Assembly: GCA_036493475.1 (NCBI GenBank)
Contig: DASXPS010000031.1
Coordinates: 1 to 45,530 of the forward strand
Origin: Sporichthyaceae bacterium
GTDB taxonomy: Bacteria > Actinomycetota > Actinomycetes > Sporichthyales > Sporichthyaceae
Direction: 5' to 3'
Length of the DNA stretch: 45,530 bases
Part shown: piece after piece, positions 32,056 to 41,111 of the stretch
Numbering within the stretch: the first letter of the stretch is position 1
How the letters are laid out: the number at the start of each line of letters is the position of its first letter
Position numbers and translations under genes: made by a program
The notes under the pieces: generated by a model
Seen by the model: only the letters and a program-made list of their open reading frames with translations
Databases searched by the model: none
What the model was told of the DNA's origin: nothing

Positions 32056-33453
32056 TCAACGCAGCACCATCGTTTCCGCTTCCTGGGTGGGCGGCAGTAC
32101 CGGCGCGGGGCGGCGCGCGGTGTCGCTGATACGCAGCACGAGGGCGATCAACGCCCAGTTGGCCACCAGGGAGGAACCCCCGTAGGACAGGAACGGAGTG
32201 GTCAGACCGGTCAGCGGGATGAGTCGGGTGACGCCGCCGACCACCACGAACACCTGCAGGGTGACGATCACCGCGAGGCCCGCGGCGAGCAGCTTGCCGA
32301 AGGAGTCCCGCGCGGCCACCGCGGTGCGCAGCGTGCGGTGCACGATCACGGCGTAGATCAACAGAATCGCCATGGTCCCGGTCAGGCCGAGTTCCTCCCC
32401 TGCGGTGGCCATGATGAAGTCGGTCTTCGGGTAGGGCACCGTGCTTGGTCGGCCGTGACCCAGGCCGGTGCCCAGGATGCCGCCGGTGGCGAAGCCGAAC
32501 AGCGACTGCACCAGCTGGTAGGAGCGGGAGCCGGAGTTCGCCGGGTCGAAGGCGTGCAGCCAGATGTCCACGCGCTCGTGCACGTGGCCGAACGCGTGGT
32601 AGGAGAAGTAGGCGCCGGCCATGAACAGGATCAGCCCGAAGAACAACCAGGAAACACGTTCGGTGGCGATGTAGAGCAGCACCACGAACACCCCGAAAAA
32701 CAACAGCGAGGTGCCCAGGTCGTGCTCGGCGACCAGCAGCAGCAGACTGCCCCCCCAGGCCACGAGAATCGGGCCGAGGTCACGTCCGCGGGGCAGGTCG
32801 ATGCCCAGGAACCGACGGCCCGCCAGCGCCAGAACGTCGCGTTTGACCACCAGGTAGCCGGCGAAGAACACGATCAGCGCGAGCTTGGCGAACTCACCGG
32901 GCTGGATGGAGAACCCGGCGAGGCGGACCCAGATACGCGCGCCGTTGACTTGGGAGTATCGCGCGGGCAGTACCGCGGGCAGGGCGAGCAGCACCAGACC
33001 GGCCGCGCCCAGGGTGTAGGTGTATCGCTGCAGCACGCGGTGGTCGCGCAGGGTCATCAGGACGCCGATGAACAACGCGATGCCGATCGCGGTCCAGACG
33101 AGTTGAACCCCGGAGTCGCCATGCGGGGTGAACGAGCCGATCTCCCGGCCCGCCTTCTTGTCGTCGAAGTCCAGCCGGTAGATCAGGGCCAGGCCCAGGC
33201 CGTTGAGCAGCACCACGCAGGGCAACAGCACCGGGTCGGCGTACCGGGCGAACTGACGCACCGCCAGGTGGGCGATGAACGCGTAGGCGCCGAGGGTCGC
33301 GGCGTAGCCGCCCAGGCCGCTGGGCCAGCGCCCGGCGACCCCGTAGCCGGCGTTGGCGTAGGCCGCCACCGAGATGCCCCAGGCGAAGACCAGCAGCACG
33401 AACTCGGTACCCCGGCGGGCCGGTAGCTCCTCGGGGGCGGCCATGGCGTTCAT
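32056..33453 (-). CDS. rodA: SEDS-family glycosyltransferase RodA (FtsW/RodA/SpoVE)
   Basis: A 465-aa polytopic protein with about ten helices that polymerises lipid II during wall elongation. Conserved SEDS elements are NGARIWVRLAGFSIQPGEFAKLALIVFFAGYL, AEHDLGTSLLFFG, FGFATGGILGTGLGHG, FIMATAGEELGL and a late LTGLTTPFLSYGGSS. The ATG at 33453 overlaps the pstP stop by 4 nt (ATGA). A second ATG three codons later is possible. It works with PbpA, encoded 64 bp downstream. Confidence 0.94.
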   Translation of the reverse strand: MNAMAAPEELPARRGTEFVLLVFAWGISVAAYANAGYGVAGRWPSGLGGYAATLGAYAFIAHLAVRQFARYADPVLLPCVVLLNGLGLALIYRLDFDDKKAGREIGSFTPHGDSGVQLVWTAIGIALFIGVLMTLRDHRVLQRYTYTLGAAGLVLLALPAVLPARYSQVNGARIWVRLAGFSIQPGEFAKLALIVFFAGYLVVKRDVLALAGRRFLGIDLPRGRDLGPILVAWGGSLLLLVAEHDLGTSLLFFGVFVVLLYIATERVSWLFFGLILFMAGAYFSYHAFGHVHERVDIWLHAFDPANSGSRSYQLVQSLFGFATGGILGTGLGHGRPSTVPYPKTDFIMATAGEELGLTGTMAILLIYAVIVHRTLRTAVAARDSFGKLLAAGLAVIVTLQVFVVVGGVTRLIPLTGLTTPFLSYGGSSLVANWALIALVLRISDTARRPAPVLPPTQEAETMVLR

Positions 33454-34829
33454 CCGGTCTCCCCCGAACAGCCGACTGCCGCAGGGGTTGGCTCCGGGCT
33501 GGGGGCGGTGCTGGGCTCGGAGATGTCCGTCGGGCTCGGGGAGGCGGTGGCCCGGCCGCTGCTCACCCCGGCGATCGGTTCCGTGGGCGTTGGTGACGGC
33601 GTCGCGGACGCAGCGGCCGCGGCCACGCCCGCAGCCGTCACGTTCGCCCGGTCTTGCCGGCAACTTGCCGCGGCCACCCGCAGTCGGGAGAGCACCTGGT
33701 GTGCCTCGTTCAGACTCGAGGCGAAGATCGAGTCCTGGACCTTGTCCCGGTCCAGCGTCGGCAGGTCGGACAGTGGCACTTCGGTGACTTCCACGCTGTG
33801 CGAAAGCGATTTGCCCAGCACCTGCTGGCGCAGCCCCTTGTAGATGGCGACCTGCCCGTTCTGCGCACCCACGTAGTACTGCGCCTGCGACCAGGCGTAA
33901 CCCGCCCAGCCGACGGCGATCAACGCGACAACGACGCCGGCGATGAGCGCCCGCAACCACCAACCCTGCAGGCGCCGCCCGCCACTCTCGCGCAGCGCGG
34001 CCTGCGCGACGGGCAGCCCGGACAGGTCGATCTCCGAGGTGATCGGACCGCCCTGCTTGTATTTGCCGGCCGCGGCGCCCACCACCACCGGGTGGGTGGG
34101 GGACGGCTCCCCGACGTCGACCACGTCAGCCACCACGCAGGTGATGTTGTCCGGACCGCCCGCGCGCAGCGCGAGCTCGATCAGGGTGTCCGCGACGGTG
34201 GCCAGGTCATCGCCGGCCAGCGCCTCGGCGAGTTGGTCATCGGAAACCACGCCGGACAGGCCATCGCTGCAGACCAGGTAGCGGTCACCGAGCATTACCT
34301 CACGCACGGACAGGTCCGGCTCGGGGTTGCTGCGCCCGTCCAGGCAACGCAGCAGCAGCGAGCGCTGCGGGTGTACCGCGGCCTCGTCGGCGGTGATCCG
34401 TCCCTCGTCCTGCAGTTGCTGAACGAAAGTGTGGTCGTGGGTGATCTGCTGGATCTGACCGCCCCTCAGCAGATAGGCGCGCGAATCGCCGACGTGCACC
34501 AGGCCGAGCCGGCGACCGGACCACAGCACCGCGGTGAGCGTGGTGCCCATGCCGTCGAGTTGCGGGTGTTTCTCCACCATGTCGCTGATCGCCTCGTTGG
34601 CCTGATTCACCGCGCCGGCCAGGGCATCGAGCAACTCCGTGGACGGGACGTCGTCCTCCAGCGTGGCCAGCGTGGACAGCGCCACCGAACTGGCCACCTC
34701 GCCCGCCGCGTGCCCGCCCATGCCGTCGGCGACCGCGAGCAGGAACGGGCCGGCGTACCCGGAGTCCTCGTTGCCCTCGCGGATCAGCCCGACGTCGGAG
34801 CGGGCGACATAACGCAGCGCCAGAGTCAT
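33450..34829 (-). CDS. pstP: PP2C-type Ser/Thr protein phosphatase PstP
   Basis: A 459-aa membrane phosphatase that reverses PknA/PknB signalling. The catalytic domain, residues 1-240, shows RSDVGLIREGNEDS, VADGMGGHAAGEVAS, GDSRAYLLRGG, CSDGLSGVVSD and GGPDNITCVVADV, giving the PP2C metal-binding aspartates. A membrane helix at about 307-328 leads to an extracytoplasmic region ending in a proline/serine/threonine-rich tail with three cysteines. The ATG at 34829 is 9 bp after the fhaB stop. Confidence 0.95.
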   Translation of the reverse strand: MTLALRYVARSDVGLIREGNEDSGYAGPFLLAVADGMGGHAAGEVASSVALSTLATLEDDVPSTELLDALAGAVNQANEAISDMVEKHPQLDGMGTTLTAVLWSGRRLGLVHVGDSRAYLLRGGQIQQITHDHTFVQQLQDEGRITADEAAVHPQRSLLLRCLDGRSNPEPDLSVREVMLGDRYLVCSDGLSGVVSDDQLAEALAGDDLATVADTLIELALRAGGPDNITCVVADVVDVGEPSPTHPVVVGAAAGKYKQGGPITSEIDLSGLPVAQAALRESGGRRLQGWWLRALIAGVVVALIAVGWAGYAWSQAQYYVGAQNGQVAIYKGLRQQVLGKSLSHSVEVTEVPLSDLPTLDRDKVQDSIFASSLNEAHQVLSRLRVAAASCRQDRANVTAAGVAAAAASATPSPTPTEPIAGVSSGRATASPSPTDISEPSTAPSPEPTPAAVGCSGETG

Positions 34830-34838
34830 CCGGGCCCG

Positions 34839-35321
34839 TTACTTCCGCAGCTCAAAGGTCGTCTTGCCGATGCGGATCGCCACACCCAGCGGCACCGGGG
34901 TGGGTCCGAGCACCCGGTCCCGACCCAGGTACGTGCCGTTGGTGGAGCCCAGGTCCTCGACCAGCCACTGGCCGTTGGCCGGGTAGATGCGGGCGTGCCG
35001 GTTGGAGGCGTAGTCGTCATCGAGCACGAGCGTGGAGTCCGGGGCGCGGCCGAGGTTGACCGGTACGCCGTCGGTGAGGGTGACCGCGGTGCCGGACAGC
35101 GCCCCGGCAGTGACCACCAGTCGGGACGGGGTGCCGCGGCGTTGCTTGGGTTGCTTGGGCGGCTTCGGTTGCCGCGGCGGCGGGGCGACGGGGACCGGGC
35201 GGGCGCCGGTCGGCCGGGTGCCGAACAGGTCCGAGCGCATCACCGAGACCGTCGTGAGCACGAACAGCCACAGCACGGCAAGGAAGCCGAGCCGGATGAC
35301 GGTGATGGTGAGTTCGGACAC
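34839..35321 (-). CDS. fhaB: FHA-domain protein FhaB (FipA-like)
   Basis: A 160-aa protein with an N-terminal membrane helix (VIRLGFLAVLWLFVLTTV), a Pro/Lys-rich linker, and a C-terminal FHA domain. The domain holds NLGRAPDSTLVLDDDYASNRHARIYP and VEDLGSTNGTYLGRDRV. The arginine, serine/histidine and asparagine needed to bind phosphothreonine are present. In mycobacteria FhaB (FipA) is phosphorylated by PknA and links FtsZ and FtsQ at the septum. The start is a GTG at 35321, 11 bp after the fhaA stop. Strong context supports it. Confidence 0.93.
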   Translation of the reverse strand: MSELTITVIRLGFLAVLWLFVLTTVSVMRSDLFGTRPTGARPVPVAPPPRQPKPPKQPKQRRGTPSRLVVTAGALSGTAVTLTDGVPVNLGRAPDSTLVLDDDYASNRHARIYPANGQWLVEDLGSTNGTYLGRDRVLGPTPVPLGVAIRIGKTTFELRK

Positions 35322-35332
35322 GGCGCCCCGGC

Positions 35333-36109
35333 CTACTCGGCGGGCTGCCGGTATACGAGCACGGTGTCGCCAATGCCGATGCACGCCCCGTCGTACAGCT
35401 CGGCCTTCCCGACCTGGGCGCCGTCCAGATGGGTGCCGTTGGTGGAGTCCAGGTCCACGATCAGGGCCGGCGGTCCGAGGTGGATCTCGGCATGCCGGCG
35501 GGACACGCCGGCATCGTCCACCCGCAGGTCGACCTGCGTGCCCCGGCCGAGGATGGTGATCGGGCGGGTCAGCGGATGTTGGTCCCCGTTCACCTCCAGG
35601 TATGGGGGCGCCGCCGGGGTCGGCGCCGGCTCCGGGCGCGGCTCGGCAATGACCTCGGTCTCCGCGCGGGCGTGCGAGGCGCGACGGGGGCGCGGGGGTT
35701 CGGCCTTTATCGGTTCCGGCGACTCCACCGCGGTCACGCTGGCCACCACGGTGCTCTTGATCCGGTGCACGCCGATGTCCAGGTCGGGCGCCTCGGTGAA
35801 GGTGACCTCGACGTCGCCGCGCAGTTGGTACTTCTGCTCCCGGGCGTGGTCGCGGACCACCTCGGCGAGTTCGATGCCGAGTGTCTCGGCGTACATGGCC
35901 AGGCGCTCGTAGTCGTGCGCGGACAGTTCCACGACGAACCGGTTGGGCACCAGCGTGGCGCCCTTTCCGACGATCGCCGCCCGGTCGTCGAGTTCCCGCT
36001 GCAGGGCGCTGGCGATCTCCACGGGCTGGACGTCGGCCTTGAAGGCCTTGGCGAAAGCGCCGCTGACCATGCCCTCGAGCCGGCGCTCGAAGCGCTGGAG
36101 AACTCCCAC
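35333..36109 (-). CDS. fhaA: FHA-domain protein FhaA
   Basis: A 258-aa cytoplasmic protein. The N-terminal domain (VGVLQRFERRLEGMVSGAFAKAFKADVQPVEIASALQREL) is the DUF3662/FhaA module. A proline-rich linker leads to a C-terminal FHA domain with ILGRGTQVDLRVDDAGVSRRHAEIHLG and DLDSTNGTHLDG. FhaA binds phosphorylated PknB and MviN-like flippases to restrain wall synthesis in relatives. The GTG at 36109 follows the strong ribosome site GGGGAGGTGG. A 19-bp palindrome lies 18 bp upstream. It is the first gene of the seven-gene operon. Confidence 0.94.
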   Translation of the reverse strand: MGVLQRFERRLEGMVSGAFAKAFKADVQPVEIASALQRELDDRAAIVGKGATLVPNRFVVELSAHDYERLAMYAETLGIELAEVVRDHAREQKYQLRGDVEVTFTEAPDLDIGVHRIKSTVVASVTAVESPEPIKAEPPRPRRASHARAETEVIAEPRPEPAPTPAAPPYLEVNGDQHPLTRPITILGRGTQVDLRVDDAGVSRRHAEIHLGPPALIVDLDSTNGTHLDGAQVGKAELYDGACIGIGDTVLVYRQPAE

Positions 36110-36126
36110 GTCCACCTCCCCTGGCG

Positions 36127-36145
36127 CGCGCCGGAATCCGGCGCG
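36127..36145. promoter_or_regulatory. Perfect 19-bp palindrome in the fhaA leader
   Basis: CGCGCCGGAATCCGGCGCG has 9-bp arms around one centre base. It ends 17 nt upstream of the fhaA start and just before the Shine-Dalgarno. It could be an operator, or an RNA hairpin hindering ribosome access. No factor is known. Confidence 0.4.
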
Positions 36146-36326
36146 AGTCGAGTGCCCACAGTGCGCGCGACTTGTGCAGGGCCGATCGTATCGGCGCCGG
36201 GTGGTGCTGCCCCGGATCTGAGCCTTGCCCACAGGTCACAGAACGAACGGGCCGGGGCGTGATTTCCGCAGGGGTTTGGCTTGGTCCGAGCCCCATGTGG
36301 CTGGTGTTAGCCTGTCCCCCACACTC

Positions 36327-36410
36327 GCGCGGGTGGCGGAATAGGCAGACGCGCTGGATTCAGGTTCCAGTGCCCGCAAGGGCGTGGGGGTTCAACTCCC
36401 CCCTCGCGCA
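36327..36410 (+). tRNA. tRNA-Leu (anticodon CAG)
   Basis: A class II tRNA of 84 nt without encoded CCA. Acceptor GCGCGGG/CTCGCGC, anticodon stem CTGGA/TCCAG with loop TTCAGGT (anticodon CAG at 36361-36363), long variable arm GTGCCCGCAAGGGCGT, and T-arm GGGGG-TTCAACT-CCCCC. A TAGCCT -10-like box lies at 36308-36313. An inverted-repeat terminator follows. Confidence 0.96.
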
Positions 36411-36423
36411 CGGTACGAACATG

Positions 36424-36453
36424 GCCCCTGACCTGCATGAATAGGTCGGGGGC
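36424..36453. terminator. Bidirectional terminator hairpin between tRNA-Leu and a convergent gene
   Basis: GCCCCTGACCT and AGGTCGGGGGC form an 11-bp stem with one G-T pair around an 8-nt loop (GCATGAAT). It lies 13 bp after tRNA-Leu and 22 bp after the end of the convergent minus-strand gene, so it can end both transcripts. A T-run is lacking. Confidence 0.65.
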
Positions 36454-36475
36454 TGCGTTGTGCCGGTTGGGTGGG

Positions 36476-37099
36476 TCAGGAGCGCTCGGCCAGCACCGCG
36501 ATGCCGGGGCCGGTGAGATCCCCAAGGGCGGCCTGGCGGCCGCCGGCCGCCAGCAGCAACGACATAACCGGGCCCTGCACCAGCGGCCCGGAGCCGACCC
36601 GGTAGTCGATATCGGTCGCGGTGAGGGTGAGCCCGGCGACCCTCTTGCGGCTGTGGATAACCGCCTGGCTTTTGGCGTAGAACGCGAGCGCGCGGGCCAC
36701 CTGCTCGAGCGGGTAGTCCCGCTTGATCCCCAGTGGGCGGCGGATGTCCTCGCCGTGCACAAAGGCCTCGCCGAGCCACGTTTCCTTGGGCCCCGGCGGC
36801 GCGTTCGTCCGCCCCGACTCGGCGCGGAATGCGGCCAGCGTGGCTGCCGGGCCTTCCGCACCCTCGATGCGGACCTGCTTGCCGGCGAACCGGGCGAAAT
36901 CGAAGCGGGCGGCGGCAATGTTCTTCAGGAACTTCGGCGGCGTCATCTTCGCCGCGGAGAGTTGGTGCGCCAGCACGTCGTGGATGGTCCACCCATCGCA
37001 CAGCGACGGCGTGGCCCACTGCTCGGGCGTGAGGTCGGCCAGGTCGTCGGCGAGGGCGCGGCGTTCGGCATGGATTGTGGGCCAGATGCTCTCCGACAC
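36476..37099 (-). CDS. MDMPI/DinB-fold maleylpyruvate isomerase-family, mycothiol-dependent protein
   Basis: A 207-aa protein of the actinobacterial MDMPI group (TIGR03083/TIGR03085-like). WPTIHAERRALADDLADLT and SLCDGWTIHDVLAHQLSAAKM form the four-helix DinB fold. The histidines in TIHDVLAHQL and EAFVHGEDIRR are likely metal ligands. It is complete, in contrast to the damaged relative near 17 kb. Members conjugate or isomerise substrates using mycothiol, but the target here is unknown. It is convergent with tRNA-Leu. Confidence 0.83.
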   Translation of the reverse strand: MSESIWPTIHAERRALADDLADLTPEQWATPSLCDGWTIHDVLAHQLSAAKMTPPKFLKNIAAARFDFARFAGKQVRIEGAEGPAATLAAFRAESGRTNAPPGPKETWLGEAFVHGEDIRRPLGIKRDYPLEQVARALAFYAKSQAVIHSRKRVAGLTLTATDIDYRVGSGPLVQGPVMSLLLAAGGRQAALGDLTGPGIAVLAERS

Positions 37100-37183
37100 G
37101 GTGATCCTCCTCGATCGCCCGCATCATGGCACCACCCGGTCTGTGGTGGGCCTACGAGCGCCCGGGCAACCTGCGCCCGCTGC

Positions 37184-38092
37184 TCAAGGACCGCTGACCT
37201 CGGCCTCCAACCGCTTGCGGGCCTCGGCGAGAGCCTCAAGGCGCTCCGGGGTCTGTTCGGGCACCCGCAGCTCCATGTTCTCCAGGGTGTGCAGAACGAT
37301 GCCGCAGACCATCGCGCGCATGGCGGGTTTGTCGTCGGCGGGGATGACGTACCACGGGGCGTACTTGGTGGAGGTCTGGCTGATCGCTTCTTCGTACGCA
37401 TCCTGATACGCGTCGAAGAACTCGCGCTCGGCCAGGTCCGCGGTGGAGAACTTCCAGTTCTTCTCCGGATGCTCGAGGCGATCCAGCAACCGGCGGCGCT
37501 GCTCCTTGCGCGAGACGTGCAGGAAGAACTTCGCCACCGTCGTGCCGCTGCGCACCAGGTGATGCTCGAAGTTGTTGATGTCGGAGAAGCGGGCCTTCCA
37601 CAGCCGGGCACCGGGCGGCGTGGCCTGCTCGGCCGCGAGTAGCTCCGGGTGCACCCGGACCACCAGCACGTCCTCGTAATATGACCGGTTGAACACGCCG
37701 ATCAACCCGAGTTCGGGCAGCGCCTTCACGCTGCGCCACAGGAAGTCGTGGTGCAGCTCTTCCTGGGACGGTTGTTTGAACGAGGACACCCGGAATCCCT
37801 GCGGGTTCAGCGGGTCCAGCACCCGCTCGATCGTGCCGTCCTTCCCGGCCGCATCCATGCCCTGGAAGATCAGCAGCAGCGCCTTGCCGTGATCGGCGAA
37901 CAACATCTCCTGCGCCTCGCGTAGCTCGGACTGCAACGCGGCGAGCCGTTCGTTGGTCGCGTCCTTGCCCTTGCCGGTCAACCAGTCCGCGGAGATTTCG
38001 TCGGTGCGGCGTTTGCCCAAATCGGCCGCGTCGCCGGGCGTCACCGCCAACTCCTTGATCGCCGATTTCGGCAACCGCACGTCCTTGCCCAT
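37184..38092 (-). CDS. ppk2: Polyphosphate kinase 2 (PPK2) family nucleotide phosphotransferase
   Basis: A 302-aa P-loop enzyme using polyphosphate as donor for nucleotide phosphorylation. The Walker A-like motif is FQGMDAAGKDGTIERVLDPL at about residues 77-96. VFNRSYYEDVLVVRVHPE and KFFLHVSRKEQRRRLLDRL (lid region) complete the PPK2 core. The ATG at 38092 follows GGAAGGG. AMP, ADP or GDP preference cannot be read from the sequence. A tiny plus-strand frame overlaps its last 14 nt. Confidence 0.93.
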   Translation of the reverse strand: MGKDVRLPKSAIKELAVTPGDAADLGKRRTDEISADWLTGKGKDATNERLAALQSELREAQEMLFADHGKALLLIFQGMDAAGKDGTIERVLDPLNPQGFRVSSFKQPSQEELHHDFLWRSVKALPELGLIGVFNRSYYEDVLVVRVHPELLAAEQATPPGARLWKARFSDINNFEHHLVRSGTTVAKFFLHVSRKEQRRRLLDRLEHPEKNWKFSTADLAEREFFDAYQDAYEEAISQTSTKYAPWYVIPADDKPAMRAMVCGIVLHTLENMELRVPEQTPERLEALAEARKRLEAEVSGP

Positions 38093-38210
38093 GCACTGAC
38101 CCTTCCACGCCGGCCGGGGACCACGCACGACCTACTCCGCGAACGAGGCATGTGGCAAGGTCGGCTTCGGTGGGTGAACGGCACCGAAATCAGCAACGAG
38201 AGGACCAACC

Positions 38211-39281
38211 ATGCAGCTTCGTGGCCGTGATGTGCTGTTGCCGACGACGCAGGTCGGGTCGTACCCGCGGCCGATCTACATGCAGGGTCGGGTCTTCGAC
38301 GTCGGCGCCGAGGCGCCGGAGTTCCCCAGCTACCGGACCCGTGAGCTCTACCGGGCCGCGGTCTCGGCGGTCGTGCACGACCAGGAGCGCATCGGTCTGG
38401 ACATCGTCACCGACGGCGGGCAGCACTACGAGAACGAGACCGACTACGAGCTCTCCGAGCTGTTCCATTACCTGCCCAACCGGCTGGCGGGCATCCGTCC
38501 CTACGGCGATCGCGTCCAGGTCGGCAGCTACGACATGCCGATCTACAAGCCCACCATCGTCGGTGAGATCGGCTGGGTGCGTCCGGTGTTCAAGCCGGTC
38601 GCCGAGGCCACGCTGGACGCCACCGACGGCCCGGTGAAGATCAATACCGGGATGGGCCCGCTGACCATGGCGCTGCTGTCCACCGACACCTACTACAACG
38701 ACCTGCCCGCGCTGGCGATGGCCTACGCGCGGGCCTACAACGCTGAGTTCTCCGACCTTGCCGCGCGCGGCGTGGATCAGATCCAGTTCTCCGAGGCCTA
38801 CCCCGTCCTGTTCGCGTTGCTGGACCCGGCCGACTGGATGCTCGACGTCATCAACACCGCGCTGGACGGCGTGGACCTCTACAAGGTCGTGCACATGTGT
38901 TACGGCCACGAGGAGGGTCAGGCCGCAGTGCCCGACTCGGGGCCGATGGGTTCGAAGATCTTCCCCTGGGCGTTCGACATTCACGCCGACCAGCTGCACC
39001 TGGAGATGGCCAGCCAAAACTTCGAGGACACCAAGGCACTGGCCGCGTGGCCCGCGGACAAGGACCTGGGCATTGGCGCGGTCACCGTGAAGAACCTCAA
39101 CGTTGATCCCACCGCGCGGATCGCCGACTGGATCCGGGCGACTATCGCTATGGTCCCGCCCGAGCGGGTGTGTATCTCCACCGACTGCTCGATCGCTTCG
39201 ATGCGCCGCATCGTCGCGCAGAAGAAGCTGGGCTCGATGGTCGCGGCGCGGGACATCGTGCGCCGGGAACTCACCGGGTGA
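38211..39281 (+). CDS. Cobalamin-independent methionine synthase (MetE C-terminal) family protein
   Basis: A 356-aa MetE/UROD-like barrel. TTQVGSYPRP at the N-terminus, EIGWVRPVF, INTGMGPLTMA and QFSEAYPVL are family motifs. Likely zinc ligands are H228 and C230 (VVHMCYGH), a glutamate near 265 and C326 (STDCSIASM). It has only the C-terminal catalytic half of MetE, so it may be a methyltransferase using a simple donor or a homocysteine-related enzyme. The ATG follows GAGAGGA. The stop overlaps the plsB start by 4 nt (GTGA). Confidence 0.88.
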   Translation: MQLRGRDVLLPTTQVGSYPRPIYMQGRVFDVGAEAPEFPSYRTRELYRAAVSAVVHDQERIGLDIVTDGGQHYENETDYELSELFHYLPNRLAGIRPYGDRVQVGSYDMPIYKPTIVGEIGWVRPVFKPVAEATLDATDGPVKINTGMGPLTMALLSTDTYYNDLPALAMAYARAYNAEFSDLAARGVDQIQFSEAYPVLFALLDPADWMLDVINTALDGVDLYKVVHMCYGHEEGQAAVPDSGPMGSKIFPWAFDIHADQLHLEMASQNFEDTKALAAWPADKDLGIGAVTVKNLNVDPTARIADWIRATIAMVPPERVCISTDCSIASMRRIVAQKKLGSMVAARDIVRRELTG

Positions 39282-41110
39282 GCATCGTGCACCTGCCGTC
39301 CCGTTCCCCCACCGCGAGCGCCGACCCACTGCCCGGCGACATGCCCGAAGTCGCCCAGCTGCTCACCGATGCCGGATTCCTCGACGGGTTGAGCAGGGTG
39401 GCGGAAAAATACGGCATCCCGCCGGGCGCGGCGCCGAGCCAAGCGGGCGCGTGCCTGCGGGAGATGTCCGCCGTACACAATGCGCGGGTCAGTGAGCTGT
39501 GGCAGCGCGCCGGTCGGTGGATGATCCGCGGGTACGACGTGCTGGTCGACGACGACGGGCTGGCCGAGCTGCGTCGGCTGGACCGCAAGCACACACTGAT
39601 CTTCCTGATCTCGCACCGCTCCTACCTGGACGAGTTCGTGCTGCCGGCCGCGCTGGTCAACGGCCACATGTCGCCGCTGTTCGGCATCGCGGGCGGCAAC
39701 CTGAACTTCTTTCCGCTGGGCGATCTGGCCCGCCGCAACGGAATCGTGCACGTGCGCCGGGACACCTCCGACGCACCGATCTATCGGTATGCGCTGCGTT
39801 CGTTCATCGGACAGCTGGTGGCCAACAAGCACAACCTGTGCTGGTCCATCGAGGGTGGCCGGACCCGCACCGGCAAGCTGCGCCCGCCGCGCTACGGACT
39901 GCTGCGGTACGTGGCCGATGCGGTCGACGCGATCCCGGACGCTGACCCCCTGCTGGTCCCGGTGTCGCTGATGTACGACCAACTTCCGGTGCACGAGGTG
40001 TCCCGAATGGCCTCGGAGGCCCGGGGGCGCGCCAAGGAGGCGGAGAACCTGCGCTGGTTGGTCTCCTACGCCGCCGGGCTGAAAGAACGCCGCGGGCGGA
40101 TCTACCTGGACTTCGGGGTGCCGCTGCCGCTGCGCGCCCGGTTGGACGAACTGCGCGCGGAATCGGTGACGCAGAATCAGGTGGAGCGGGTGGCGTTGGA
40201 CGTCTGCCATCGACTGAACGCGGCCACCCCGATCACCCCGACCGCGGCGGTGTGCATCGCATTGCTGGCCCAGGACCGGGCGTTGACCCTGGACGAGGTG
40301 CTGGCCACGGTTCGTCCGCTGGCCGACTACGTCGCCACCCGGCATTGGCCGGTGGCCGGTGCGGCGAACCTGGCGGACCGGTCCACGCTGCGCTGGGCGT
40401 TGCGGGAGCTGGTGCGCTCCGGGGTGCTCACCGAGTACAGCGGCGGCACCGAGACGGTGTGGCGGGTCGGGCGCGACCAGCATCTGATCGCCGCGGTGTA
40501 CCGCAACAGCGTGCTGCACGTGCTGCTCATGCGCGCGGTCGGCGAGCTGGCGCTGCTGGCCGTGGCCGAGGGCCGGGTGCAGGGCGCGACCGGTGGGCTG
40601 GGCGTGGCCACCAGGCTGCGCGAGCTGTTGAAGTTCGAGTTCTTCTTTGCCCAACGCGGCGGCTTCGTCGCCGACCTGCGCCGCGAGATCGAGATCCTGG
40701 CCGGGGACGTCGAGGAGTTCGAGGACCTGACGGCGGATCAGGCCGAGACATGGTTGGGTAAGTCGCGGCTGATGGTGTCCCCGCTGGTGCTCCGGCCGTA
40801 CCTGGACGCCTACCGGGTGGTGGCCCGGTGCCTGGCCGATCTGAACGAGGAACCCGCCGATGAGGCCGAGCTGGTTTCCGCCGCGCTGGGCATCGGGCAC
40901 CAGTGGGCGATGCAGCGCACGCTGGCCAACGAGGAATCGGTGTCCGGGGAGATGTTCACCACCGCGCTGAAGCTGGCCGCGCACCGCAACCTGCTCACCG
41001 CCGATGCACCGGAGCTGGCCGAGCGTCGGCGGCAGTTCGCAGAGGAGATCGAGGAGTTCGCGGCGGCCATTCGCCGGGTGACCGCGCGGCGCCCGGAACA
41101 GGAGGTCTGA
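39278..41110 (+). CDS. plsB: Glycerol-3-phosphate 1-O-acyltransferase PlsB-like
   Basis: A 610-aa membrane-associated enzyme starting phospholipid synthesis by acylating sn-1 of glycerol-3-phosphate. Catalytic motif I is H113RSYLD118 (ISHRSYLDEF). Motif II/III is GGNLNFFPLGD with EGGRTRTGKL, and motif IV is VPVSLMYD. The C-terminal half is a long helical region. The start is a GTG overlapping the stop of the MetE-like gene. The HAD-PlsC gene begins 1 bp after its stop, like the plsB2-plsC pair in mycobacteria. Confidence 0.93.
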   Translation: MSIVHLPSRSPTASADPLPGDMPEVAQLLTDAGFLDGLSRVAEKYGIPPGAAPSQAGACLREMSAVHNARVSELWQRAGRWMIRGYDVLVDDDGLAELRRLDRKHTLIFLISHRSYLDEFVLPAALVNGHMSPLFGIAGGNLNFFPLGDLARRNGIVHVRRDTSDAPIYRYALRSFIGQLVANKHNLCWSIEGGRTRTGKLRPPRYGLLRYVADAVDAIPDADPLLVPVSLMYDQLPVHEVSRMASEARGRAKEAENLRWLVSYAAGLKERRGRIYLDFGVPLPLRARLDELRAESVTQNQVERVALDVCHRLNAATPITPTAAVCIALLAQDRALTLDEVLATVRPLADYVATRHWPVAGAANLADRSTLRWALRELVRSGVLTEYSGGTETVWRVGRDQHLIAAVYRNSVLHVLLMRAVGELALLAVAEGRVQGATGGLGVATRLRELLKFEFFFAQRGGFVADLRREIEILAGDVEEFEDLTADQAETWLGKSRLMVSPLVLRPYLDAYRVVARCLADLNEEPADEAELVSAALGIGHQWAMQRTLANEESVSGEMFTTALKLAAHRNLLTADAPELAERRRQFAEEIEEFAAAIRRVTARRPEQEV

Positions 41111-41111
41111 C

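Noticed and set aside
38093-38210. SAM or cobalamin riboswitch ahead of the MetE-like gene
   Set aside because: The gap is only 118 bp and shows no recognisable conserved riboswitch core; only a GAGAGGA ribosome site is evident.
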